DNA of 64,000 bases from Elgaria multicarinata webbii. Its lineage: Eukaryota > Chordata > Lepidosauria > Squamata > Anguidae. Below, piece after piece: positions 24,264-34,671 of the stretch (the first letter of the stretch is position 1; each line of letters begins with the position of its first letter). A program made the translations under genes and the position numbers. The stretch is taken from contig NC_086192.1 of the NCBI RefSeq assembly GCF_023053635.1, positions 15,166,001 through 15,230,000 on the forward strand, written 5' to 3'. Under the pieces are notes generated by a model. The model did not search any database, was not told the DNA's origin, and saw only the letters and a program-made list of their open reading frames with translations.

Positions 24264-27200
24264 TTGCATTTCTATACTGCCCAATAGCTGAAGCTCTCTG
24301 GGCGGTTTACAAATTTAAGACAATTCAAAACAAAACAATAGTATAAAACCATAATATAAAATACAATATAAAAGCACAGCCAAGGTAAAAACAGCAGCAA
24401 TGCAAAAATACAAATTTAAAACAGCAAAGTTCAAATTAATTTATAGACTGTTAAAATGCTGGGAGAATAAAAGGGTCTTCACCTGGCGTCTAAAGGCATA
24501 TTATGTAGGTGCCAAGCGAACCTCCTTAGGGAGCTCATTTCACAGCCAGGGTGCCACAGCAGAGAAGGCCCTGCTCCTAGTAGCCACCTCCCTCACTTCC
24601 TTTGGCATGGGCTCGCGGAGAAGGAGCCTTGAGGATGACCTTAGGGTCCGGGCAGGTACATATGGGTCACCCAGGGTCACCCAGTGGAGGCTGGTGGCTC
24701 GGATGGATCTCTCCCGACAGAGGACTCTCCTCTGTCAGCCCTTCAATTAGAGGACTGTCCTCTGTAAAATAGGACACCTGGCCACTCTAAAACATGCAAG
24801 CACATTTAGAATTCAGCCTATGTTCTAAGTATCACACCGGATTTAGGAGGATCACACTGGATTTTAGGAGGAAATTTCTACCTCGGTGCTTTCATTTCTT
24901 TCCAGAGTGAAATTCCTGGCCATGGACTCTAACGGATCCAAAGCAGAAACCAGATGGTCGGGTCCAATCACACTGAACAAAGGTACGTCAGTAGTAGCGA
25001 AAAAGAGAGCCCAGCAGAAATACGGTTGGAGGTTTCGTTGTTTGGATAAAGACGAGATCAGTCTATTCCGATACCAATACTTTGATTGTCAAGCAACCAG
25101 GTTAAGACAGCTGGCCTCGACCTGGCGCCCTCCCAATGTGTCAGACTACAGCTCCCATCATCCCCACTTCTCTAGCTGGGGATGATGGGGTTGTAGTCCA
25201 ACCCATCTAGGTCATCCAGGCTGGTGAAAGTTGATCCGGAGTTGTGCATTCTCTGATCTGTTTTTCTCTGTTGTTCTGAATTCTCTGTTGTTCTGTTTAT
25301 TTACAAATGGTAAAGAGCAGGGCCGGCTCCATTGTTTTGAGGGCCTTTGGGCAACAGGGCCCCTTCCTCCTCTTTCTCTAGGGGGTTCTTGTCAGGAGGA
25401 CCCTGTTTGGATGTGGGCCGCTAGCAAATGCCCAACCATGCGTAACCCTTGATGCTGACCCTGGTGCCGGAGACAGCACTACCGCCCTCATGCCATTTCT
25501 GCCCCCTTTCCCAAGACTGTTTTTCCCCTCCTTATGAAGGACGTGCACCCAATGCAATTGATAACCCACTACCCAAAGATGTGCTCATGTCATTTCCGCT
25601 CAGAAAGATTAAAATATTTTAAATAAATCATGGGCGGTTGAACCCTGGGGATTTGGCAGCAGTGGGCTTCAACCGGTGGGCCGTGCCCCAAAAGTGGTTC
25701 GCAAGATCAGACCAGATGGGGCCGTGGCAAAGCTTTCGCAGCCCATGTTGGGCTGTTGTGGAAGTGGGTCCCATGTTGCAGGTTGGGAGTCCAAGGTGGG
25801 TCTTGGCTCTGGACTAGCTGGAGACCTGTGGTGCACAGGCACCAGGATCCACAGGGATGTAGCAACGTTGCTTCTTTTCTGAGCAGGGATGCTTCCATCC
25901 TCTACCCTCCCCTGCCCACAGAATTCCCTGTCCCCTCTAAGCTTAGCTGCAGTCCTGGATGGATTTCCCCTTAAACAATATATTATTCCCTGTTGTAACG
26001 CAACGTATTTTGGGGTGGCCTGGTCTGGAGGGAGCAATTAAGCTTTACAAAAGACCTGTTCTTTGCGGAGATGAAAAGCTGCTACAACTGGTTTGTTGGT
26101 ATGGATCGACACACCTGCCTGCATTTTCGGACTCTTGGAGGCCTGGCTTGGGGGAACTGTCGCAGTGAGCAGCCGCGCTACAAGATTTACCACAATGCCA
26201 CAGGGAGTTAGTAATATTCTAAGTCCGCCTTCCCCCAAATGGTGCCCTCCAGATGTTTTGGACGACAGACTGCCAGCATAGTGAGAGTCGAAGTCCAACA
26301 CATCTGGAGCGCACCAGGGAGGGATGTCTAGATTTTAGTACATCTGTTTTGTGCATTTTTCACGGCTTGTCAGGTGTCTTCCCTTCTATCATCCACTTGT
26401 GGACAGAACTGGGTGTTTTTTAGCCAGAATTTTAATTCGAGGGACGCTAGCATGGAGCTGCGCACGTGCGCAAATGCACTTTAGTAAATGAGCGCAAATG
26501 CGAATTAGCGCAAATCCCCTCTGTGTCAAAAGTGAAAATCTGGTCCGCAAGTCTGCGGGATGCGCATGGCTCGGAAAAAGGGCGGCCCATGGCGGAATTT
26601 GCAGGTTGGATTCCTAGAAATCCAAACTCATTGGAACCTGGCGTGGATTTGCCTGCCATTCCAACAACTAGTTTAAGGAAGGTTGTTCTAAGAATGTTAG
26701 AGAGACCGTTGGGCGAGAGCCATGCCCCTCTTTCCTTGGTCGCCCATTGCAGCTCAGCCGTGGCAAAAGGTGGACACGTGGCCCGGACGACGCAGCGGGG
26801 ACATGATCGTCATCACTGTCATCCTCTCCGCCCTCTGTGGGGTCGTCACAATCGGCTTCCTCAGCACCGTCTGCTACGAATGGTAAGCGCCGACACCCAG
26901 GATCCTGAAGTTAACAAGGAGCGTTTGGCGAAAGGGTGGCCATGTGTCTGACGTAACAGATGGCAGCCCTCTCTTTGAAAGCATCTTTTTTTCAAAGGGC
27001 TGTCCCCCCCAAGCCCAGTTAAAAGATAAACCCTGACGCAGGTTTTCCTCCCAGAGTGCAGGACACGGAATAACGGGCTCAAGTTAAAGGAAGCCAGATT
27101 CCGGCTGGACATCAGGAAAAACTTCCTGACTGTTAGAGCAGTACGACAGTGGAACCAGTGACCTAGGGAGGTTGTGGGCTCTCCCACACTAGAGGCCTTC

Positions 27201-27879
27201 AAGAGGCAGCTGGAGAACCACCTGTCAGGGATGCTTGAGGGTGGATTCTTGCATTGAGCAGGGGGTTGGACTCAATGGCCTTGTAGGCCCCTTCCAACTC
27301 TGCTGTCTATGATTCTGTGATTCCGGCTGTGTTTTGTGGATTGTCAGGTGTCTTTCGCTCTGCCGTCTGCTCATTTATGGAATCAGATTTTTTAAAACCA
27401 ATTAGTCCCAGGGTCTGTCCAATCCAGCACTCTGTTCATAATAGTCTATCCTATGATTTTATCACACACACACACACACTTAAAACAACTATAAACTCTC
27501 AGCAGATCCAGGGTCAATTACAAATTCAGCATATGCTGTTAAATGCCTGAGAGAAAAGTCTTGTCCTGGTGCCGAAAAGATAACAACATTGGCACCAGGC
27601 GAGCCTCATTGGGGAGAGCGTTCCATAATTGGGGGGGGGGCACCACTGAGTAGGTCCTCCACCAAGTTTATCTGTTGCCGGTCTTCTCCATTCATGCCAG
27701 TTCTCTCTTTCGACAGCTTCAAGCTTTGGCGGCACGGCCCGCCGGAGGGCCAAGAGGAACAGCGTCCGGAGGCCTTCCAAGCCGGCCGCTATGACACCCA
27801 CCACATCCCACCAGCGCCGCCTGCACCCCCTCCTCCTCCTCCTCCCATGGACATGTCCAATCCTCAACTCATTTCTTAG
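20528..27879 (+). CDS. UPK3B: UPK3B, uroplakin-3b (complete, six exons)
   Basis: Exons 20528-20585, 22039-22188, 23598-23820, 24906-24982, 26753-26882 and 27717-27879 join in frame to 266 residues. Residues 1-18 are a signal peptide ([18 protein letters not shown]). The luminal part has sequons NVS and NES and four cysteines shared with the downstream paralogue. Exon 5 gives the uroplakin-3 juxtamembrane motif TWPGRRSG (about 178-185) then MIVITVIL... as the single membrane helix (about 187-210). The cytoplasmic tail keeps RYDTHHIPP, matching human UPK3B RYMTHHIPP, then a proline run. Uroplakin-3 proteins pair with UPK1B in apical plaques of urothelium and are also made in mesothelium. The ATG is chosen for its signal peptide and A at -3. 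Introns carry several CR1 copies and one MITE. Confidence 0.93.
20698..20990 (-). mobile_element. CR1 LINE 3' end in UPK3B intron 1
   Basis: AGAATCATAGAATAGTAGGG terminus at 20698 then the standard tail; the distal part (TGTGGAGCCCAGAACTGGAC) belongs to a more 5' CR1 segment, so an internal piece is missing. Confidence 0.85.
22204..22505 (-). mobile_element. CR1 LINE 3' end in UPK3B intron 2
   Basis: Starts AGAATCATAGAATAGTAGAG only about 15 bp after the exon 2 donor at 22189; ends at AGACAACCTTTCAAG. Confidence 0.85.
22625..22903 (+). mobile_element. L2-like LINE tail followed by CR1 fragment
   Basis: 22630-22710 is an L2-like tail (GAGCTTCGGCTATTGGGCGG then AATAAATAAATG). 22716-22903 is plus-oriented CR1 (reading [20 protein letters not shown]...LPEC) that stops before the CR1 3' terminus. 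Confidence 0.8.
23116..23521. mobile_element. MITE with TTAGGGC(T/C)GTGC inverted ends and TTAAAA target duplication
   Basis: Left end TTAGGGCTGTGC and right end GCACGGCCCTAA are inverted repeats with one mismatch, flanked by TTAAAA at 23110-23115 and 23522-23527. The 406-bp body is GC rich, with repeats of GATCGGGCCC/CGATCC type, and codes for nothing recognisable. Part of a similar end (GGTGCACAACCCTAG) is at about 33652-33667. Confidence 0.8.
24225..24745 (-). mobile_element. L2-like LINE 3' part
   Basis: Begins with (ATTT)n at 24225-24266, then CTATACTGCCCAATAGCTGA and CTCTGGGCGGTTTACA, followed by a LINE-derived segment (TAGGGAGCTCATTTCACAGC, GCCACAGCAGAGAAGGCCCT). Minus orientation, in UPK3B intron 3. 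Confidence 0.7.
25132..25212. repeat. Short palindromic repeat (ACTACAGCTCCCATCATCCC)
   Basis: Two opposed copies of CTACAGCTCCCATCATCCCC and GGGGATGATGGGGTTGTAG form an inverted repeat in UPK3B intron 4; same family as 5352-5600. Confidence 0.75.
27045..27322 (+). mobile_element. CR1 LINE 3' end in UPK3B intron 5
   Basis: Plus-oriented tail from CCTCCCAGAGTGCAGGACAC to CTGTCTATGATTCTGTGATT. Confidence 0.85.
27455..27640 (-). mobile_element. L2-like LINE fragment
   Basis: Follows a CA microsatellite (27463-27478) and reads CTTGTCCTGGTGCCGAAAAG and GGCACCAGGCGAGCCTCATT, the same segment as at 17790-17830, minus orientation; about 75 bp before UPK3B exon 6. Confidence 0.65.
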
Positions 27880-28403
27880 AGTCACCACGGCTCAGAATGC
27901 TTTTGCACCTTCTCCATGTGCTTTTATGAACTCCACCCTCTCCCCTGTGACGCATCGTCGAAGCTTCATCCCTCCTGGCTGAATGTTGTATTGATGTATT
28001 CTTCGGGACGTCCGTCGTTTGGAAATCCAGCCCTTTGGGGGCTCGGTGGATTTCCACAGGCTGCCTGACTTGGTTTGCTTTCGTGAGCCAGGGCACAGGT
28101 TTCCCCTGAACTCCAGGGACTTTTTACAGGGCTTTTTTGGGGGTGGGTGGGGGTGGGGGTGGAAAAGGAGTCAAGACCGCAATTCGCACAAATGTTGATT
28201 TGAGCATTTACCAGCCCCACAAATTGCAGCCCCGTGTCGCACAAATTTCACGCTGTGCGGCCGAAATTTGCACAAATTGCGCAAACTGCAAATTGTGGCC
28301 GTAAGATGCGCGAAATGAAAAGCGTGGGAAATCCGCTAACTGGCCTGAGTCAGTGCAGACTGAGTCGGACCAGTTAGTAGAAAACAGAATGAAATCCCGG
28401 GGT

Positions 28404-28407
28404 GTGG

Positions 28408-28443
<36 letters not shown>
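28404..28443. repeat. (TG)n microsatellite
   Basis: About 40 bp of perfect TG repeat. Confidence 0.95.
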
Positions 28444-28446
<3 letters not shown>

Positions 28447-28804
28447 CGAGCCAACGAACGCCTGTTGAGCTCCACCCCACCAACAAATGGATTCCTCTGA
28501 CATCCACATGTATCCTGTCCTCTGCTGATTTAAAAGCCAAAGAGAAGAGATGGTTCTTTTGTATGGAGACTTGTTAGAAAAACAAAATGTTGCTACTGTT
28601 CAAAATTATAACCTGGTGTGAAATGGGAAGCTGATGCCTTTGGGCGAAGTTTTAAACCGGGGGGTGGGGAGGCGTGATGCCTTTTCTGTCCGACGGCTGA
28701 ATTCATTCCGGATATTTGTTTTGGGCATTGCATGCCTGCAGTGGGTGGGGCTGCATCCCAAAGTGGGCAGAGCCACCGCACTGCTGGCATGCAGCGCTAA
28801 TGTG

Positions 28805-28806
<2 letters not shown>

Positions 28807-28840
<34 letters not shown>
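28807..28840. repeat. (CT)n microsatellite
   Basis: About 34 bp of CT repeat followed by CA-rich sequence. Confidence 0.95.
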
Positions 28841-28843
<3 letters not shown>

Positions 28844-29682
28844 GACACACACATGCATACACATACTCATTCAGAGATGCTCACATCACCCCTACCCCTC
28901 ACCACAATCTGTCCTTTTTGGTAGCAAGGCAGGCTTTGGAAACCCTTAATTCCATCAGGGGAGGGAAAATGTTTCCGTGGGGGTGGGTGGGTGGGGGTTT
29001 ATAGCACTGGGGAGGGTTAGCTCTTTGCTCCTCAGAAGTGACCCCTCCAAAAAAAACCTGCCCCAGCAAAAAATAAAATAAAAATAGACTGCATTGACAC
29101 AATAAATAAATACGAAATAAATAAATATGCAGTCAATGGGAAGGAGGTGAGCCCAATTGAGACCACAGAGTAGAGAGGGGGGGCTTTATGCCTTTACCTG
29201 CCCACCCACCTCACTGTCCCAATTGGGATCCCCACCCCCAATTGGGAAGGAAGTGTCAATTATTCCCTCTGCCAGCTATTTCTTAAAAAACAAAGCCGGC
29301 CACACAAGGGTGACCAACTAGGTCCTTAATGCTCATGTGTTTTTCGGGACTTATATGCCGAAGGCGCAATGAATCCACGCCTCAACCTCCAGGGAGGGCC
29401 TGGGCCTTAACGAAAGAACCACACTGGCAACAACTACAAATCGCCCAAAAGGGGACAAGATAAGGATGGTCATGTACCAGGGAGATTTAGCAGCGGCCTG
29501 ATAGACCTGCCTCCTGTTAGAAAGGCAATTAGCAGAGAAAAAAACAAAAAGGAAAACCTGAATGAGCATTTACCAGTCTCACAGGCGCACAAGGCTGCCT
29601 TAGAATTAAAGGACGGCACAGAGGTTTGAAAAGGAGATTGCTCAGTCTCTGTTGTGTGAGACAGGCAGGCGTGAGAGAGCAA

Positions 29683-29866
29683 ATGTTAGAGCAGTGCGAC
29701 AATGGAACCAGTGACCTAGGGAGGTTGTGGGCTCTCCCACCCTAGAGGCAGCTGGACAACCCTCTGTCAGGGATGCTTTAGGGTGGATTCCTGCATTGAG
29801 CAGGGGGTTGGACTTGATGGCCTTGTGGGCCCCTTCCAACTCTGCTATTCTATGATTCTATGAAAT
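29683..29866 (+). mobile_element. CR1 LINE 3' end
   Basis: AATGTTAGAGCAGTGCGACA through ACTCTGCTATTCTATGATTC; plus orientation. Confidence 0.85.
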
Positions 29867-29884
29867 GCTTGTGGCCCAGCAGTG

Positions 29885-29916
<32 letters not shown>

Positions 29917-30289
29917 CACCATGTACAGCACCATGTACATTGTTGGTGCTATATAAATTAATAATAATGAGAGAGAGAGAGAGAGAGAGAGAGAAGGAAG
30001 GAAGGAAGAAAAGAGAGGAGCACAGGAAACCATGCTGTAGGCTATAGAGTTCCTAGGGCTAGCTGTGATCAAAATTCCCATGAACTCACTAACTGCAACA
30101 GCGCCCCCTGCCAGTAACTAGCAGGAACCCAACATAATCACCCCGGGCAAATAGGAAGAATTGGAGCACAGGCTTAAGTGATTTGTCAAATGTGCAAGCC
30201 CACCCACATGCTTCCACTGCCTCCTTCTAGAACAAAGGTGTGGGAACCTCTCGGCCTACTTTCAAAAGCCATCTGAAAATGATCAGGTC

Positions 30290-30540
30290 AGAGACAGAGC
30301 GAAGGACGTCAGAAAGAGAAAGAAGGGGGGGTGAGAGAGAGGGAGAGGGGGGTGTCAGAGCGAAAGTAAGAGAGAAGGGGGAGTGAGAGAAAGAGAGAAT
30401 GGAGTGTTTGAAAGTGAGACAGAGAGTGAAATGGGTATCAGAAAAAGAGAGAGGAGGGTATGTCAGAGAGAGGGGGGAGAAAGGGTGTGTGTGAATGTGT
30501 GTGAGAGAGGGAGGGAGGGAGCGGTAGGAGGAGAAAAGAG
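30290..30540. repeat. Purine-rich (GA/GGA) tract
   Basis: Some 250 bp of almost pure A/G on the plus strand, dominated by GAGAGA and GGGAGA runs; degenerate microsatellite. Confidence 0.85.
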
Positions 30541-31422
30541 GTGACAGCCTCATCCATCACCAGTTTCCGTTCTACCTTCCACCAGCATGTAGCCCCGAAC
30601 AGATTATGACCGAAGGAATGTTGTCTTCGAAAGAAAACAAACACACACCTTTTTGGACAAGCACACTGGTTTTATGTCCTGCTGTGATGAAAGCAACGGA
30701 CCGTCATCTTTATTGTATGTAGACAACAGCCATCACAATGAAATACGATGCTAGCAAATAAAACGGTATATCACCAAAGCGCAAAGCTTCAGTAGTAAAG
30801 CAACAGGAACAACCCAGAAACAAGACACCATGGAATAAAGTCCCAGGATTGCCTTCCCTCATTCAGCCGTGGTCCATGCTGTCAGAGAGCGCATAAAAAT
30901 GACGCCGAAACGTATAAATAAGAGCTATGGACATTACTGATCAAGCTGGGATGTACCTTCTTAGCAAATTGCACCAGTAGAATTTCCCTTACTGTTGGAA
31001 GTGAGAGAAGTCCTCCCGTGACCTTTGGGTGGCCATTCATTTCCATAGGTCAACCCTAAGTAGGCCTTTAGTTGGATTCAGCCCTAAAAGTTTGAAAGGC
31101 GTGTCCTAAGCCTGAGTTATTGGCAGGATGAGCTTAAGGCTAAAATGGGCTGGACGTTTTCGATGCCTTGACTCGCCCGTTCGCCTTCGAAAATACCTGC
31201 CCACCACTGAAGCGTGGCCATCGATGAGTCATGTAGAGCCATGAATGAGCTCCACCTGGGTTGTTCAGACAACGATACTGATGTATCCTCTGCCCCACGG
31301 CCTGATCCACAACAGTGAGACGCGTCGGATGGGATGCATCTGACAACGGAGTCAGTTGTGGCAGGCAGGGAAGTGGATCTGTGGAAGGCAAGGCAGGTGA
31401 CGCTATCAATGGCTACTAGCCA

Positions 31423-31848
31423 TAGAATCATAGAATAGTAGAGTTGGAAGGGGCCTACAAGGCCATCGAGTCCAACCCCTGCTCAATGCAGGAATCCACC
31501 CTAAAGCATCCCTGACAGATGGTTGTCCAGCTGCCTCTTGAATGCCTCTAGAGTGGGAGAGCCCACAACCTCCCTAGGTAATTGCCTCCATTGTCGTACT
31601 GCTCTAACAGTCAGGAAGTTTTTCCTGACGTCCAGCCGGAATCTGTCTTCCTGTAACTTGAGCCCGTTATTCCGTGTCCTGCGCTCTGGGAGGATGGAGA
31701 AGAGATCCTGGCCCTCCTCTGCGTGACAACCTTTCAAGTCTTTGAAGAGTGCTCTCCTGTCTCCCTTCAATCTCTTCTCTAGGCTAAACCTGCCCAGTTC
31801 TTTCAGTTTCTCTTCATAGGGCTTTGTTTCCAGATCCCTGACCATGAT
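31423..31848 (-). mobile_element. CR1 LINE 3' part
   Basis: AGAATCATAGAATAGTAGAG terminus at left; continues to GGGCTTTGTTTCCAGATCCC. Minus strand encodes [20 protein letters not shown]...[13 protein letters not shown]. Confidence 0.9.
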
Positions 31849-31870
31849 GGCTATAGATTGACTACAGGGG

Positions 31871-32251
31871 TGCCAAACTTTTTCCCCACCCCAGGAACTC
31901 AGACTTTTGTCAGAGGGGGAGGGAGCATCGGAACTGACAGGTCCCAGAGTCCGTTGCAGCGTCAAGTGGGTGGAACTGAGGGGTGAGTGGGCTGCTAGAC
32001 TAGCCAAACAGCAGAAATTACAGCTTGAAGACCCTCCTGAAATGCCGGTTGGCATGGCAGGAAACCGTCCATTGAGTTGATAGGGAACTGCCTGGCCTTG
32101 TTCGGCTGATTCAGCTTAGAGGAGAGCTCCGAGCATTTACGCTCCCTTCAGGTCCGAAGAGGTGTCTATTTCCTGAATAAAGCTTTGTGGGTTGCACAGA
32201 AGACCTCTTTATGGTCTCACATCTTGGCGGGGAAGGCATGGAATCACGACA
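31871..32251 (+). mobile_element. Probable solo LTR (LTR element fossil), family B
   Basis: A 381-bp unit starting TGCCAAAC and ending TCACGACA (TG...CA), with a GAATAAAGCTTTG polyadenylation signal near 32176, bounded by GGGG on both sides (31867-31870, 32252-32255). The short, simple duplication makes the boundaries less sure than for 7327-7876. No internal element genes beside it; a fossil. Confidence 0.5.
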
Positions 32252-32289
32252 GGGGTTTGCCCACACATCCATTTAGGCCACAGCTGCTG

Positions 32290-32985
32290 GGAGTGAAGAA
32301 TTTTGTAAACCGCCCAGAGAGCTTAGGCTATTGGGCAGTATAGAAATGCAATAAAGAAAGAAAGAAAGAAAGATATTATTGAGCTGGGGAAAGTGCAGAA
32401 AAGGGCAACTAAAATGATGAAGGGGCTGGAGCATCTCCCCTAGGAGGGAAGGTGACAACAGCTGGGATTGTTTAGCTTGGAGAAAAGGAGGCTGAGGGGA
32501 GACATGACGCAGGTGGACGAAATGATGCATGGTGTGGAGAATGTGGACAGAGAGACATTATTCTGCCTCTCTCAAAATACTAGAACCCAATGGGGGTCAT
32601 CCCATGAAATTGATGGGTGGGAGATCCAGGACAAATAAAAGGAAGGACTTCTTCACACAGCGCAGAGTTAAATGATGGAACTCACTACCACACGGTGCAG
32701 TGATGGCCACCGATTTGGATGGCTTTAAAAGGGGGTTGGATAAATTCCTGGAGGCAAAGGCTATCCATGGCTACTAGCCCTGATGGTTGTGTGCTATCTC
32801 CAGTATTTGAGGCAGTAAACCTGTGTGCACCAGTTGCTGGGGAACATGTGTGGTAGGGTGCTGTTGCATCATGTCCTGCTTGTTCATCCCTGGCTGATGT
32901 CTGGTTGACCACTGTGTGAACAGAGTGCTGGACTAGATGGACCCTTGGTCTGATCCAGCATCAGGACGCTTCTGATGTCCTATGA
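32290..32985 (+). mobile_element. L2-like tail then CR1 (second subfamily) 3' part
   Basis: 32300-32368 is an L2-like tail (CAGAGAGCTTAGGCTATTGG, then GAAA repeats). 32378-32985 is a plus-oriented CR1 of the subfamily ending in CTAGATGGACCCTTGGTCTG, coding traces [10 protein letters not shown]-like and [17 protein letters not shown]-like. Confidence 0.75.
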
Positions 32986-34671
32986 GCTGACCCCATCTTT
33001 TCAGAAGCCTGCACTTTTCACTTGGGCTTGTCAGTACTCGAATTACAAGCACATACCGTCACGTCAATTTCTCCTCGGCATGTTTTCTTTGCAAAACGAC
33101 AGGTTTCGACAAGGCCAAAATAATGCACCGCGGGGTGCGGCTGTGAGGGACACCGCTTGGTTTTCCTTGTGATGCATGATGATTATTGACGTCGCCCGGC
33201 GTTTGCTTTCTGGGAGGGGTTGTTGTGCCTTCCACGGCCGTCCAACAAGCAGAGATTCAACAGGTGAGGCGTTCCCACCTGTTTTAACAGCACATCGTTA
33301 TGGAATTTGGTGGGACGAGGGGTGAACGATGGCCGCTGTTGTCTTGGGCATCTTTTAAAAAAGGGTGGCAAATTTGTGGAGGAGGAGGAGTCTACCCACA
33401 CAGATACTAATTCATTTTATTTACTTATTTAAAGTACTTTTATCCTGCACCACAGCCAAAAAGAGAGGGGGGGGGGAAAGGTTCACAGAGTGACTTACAA
33501 TCATTCAGTAAGCAAGCAGCCCCGCCTGCTAAAAATGACACGATACTCGAGGAAAACGGCATGAGGAGGGAAGAGGAAAAGATCAGTGCTTGGAGGAAGT
33601 CTTGCTCTCAGTACCAGATGCTTCAGTTCAGGATTCAGATCTAGAACCGAAGCGGTGCACAACCCTAGTATAAATCAAATAAATACATAACATTCTAAAA
33701 ATGGCTTTAATTAGGAAAAATGTTTCCAAATAATGAGTATACTGGGCAAAGCAAAATGCCTACAAAACTGCATGTAATACTAATAATGCTAATAATAATA
33801 CTAATAATAATAAATTTATTTGTTACACAACACAAATGCAACATCATACAACTAATTAAACCATTTAAAACCAATACATCACTGTCTTAGGAGAAATGTG
33901 CACCCAATCCGGTTATGAATTTAATGTGAGCTTAATAAAAATAAAAATCAGAGTTTGGATTAAACCCAAGTTAAGACTAGAGAAATTCTCCACGTTTGAG
34001 ATGAACCAAATTGAAGATGGGGAGGAACCGAAATGGACAGATTTGTCTGTCTTTCCTCCTGAGAAAGCCTATTTCGGAACTGAACAGCCCTCGTGGTGAG
34101 AACGTTTCTCATCATGTTCAGCAGAAATCGGCATCCCTGCAGCTTCCAGCACCAAGTCTACTCCATCTTTTGCATGATGGCCTTTTGGGTATTTGATAGA
34201 CTGCTGTCACGTTTCGCCTTCATCGCCTCTTCTCTGGGTGAAACCTGCCCAGTTCATTCAAGTGTTCCTCAGAGGGATATGAGAGAGAAGGCAGAGGGGA
34301 GGGGGATTTCCACAGTCACCTTCTGACATGAACCACCACTCCGTGACATCTGGAGAATGCCGATCCACGTGAGAAAACGTCTCACCTCCTCCATCAAGAC
34401 GCTCTTGTTTTGTCATGCTCCATTGATCCCTTGTTCTCCGAAACTAGCCGGACCTGTTCGCTGCCAGCCATGGCCCCTCTCTGTTGAGGAGAGGGAAGAA
34501 AAAGAAGTAGAAGAATGGGCAGGTGTCCCAAAAATAGATGCGTACCGTGGGCGAGGCCTGGCGAGGCAGGACCAGAAACCGGGCAGAGGTGGGGCTGGAA
34601 GAAAGAGAGACAGAGACCTGTGTGCTCAATGCTCTTGCGGGCACAAGGAAGGAGACCAGGTTGTCGATACG

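Larger units (their letters stand above)
27880..31420. other. Intergenic DNA between the two uroplakin genes
   Basis: No exon seen. Contains presumed UPK3B 3' UTR at the left, microsatellites (TG)n 28404-28443, (CT)n 28807-28840, (GA)n 29893-29915 and 29968-29992, a purine-rich strand at 30290-30540, and a plus-oriented CR1 tail at 29683-29866. Confidence 0.5.

Noticed and set aside
27526-27888. 120-codon minus-strand frame opposite UPK3B exon 6
   Set aside because: Arginine-rich shadow of the proline-coding CCT repeats.
30227-30644. Minus-strand frames with [10 protein letters not shown]-type peptides
   Set aside because: Translation of GA/CA simple repeats.
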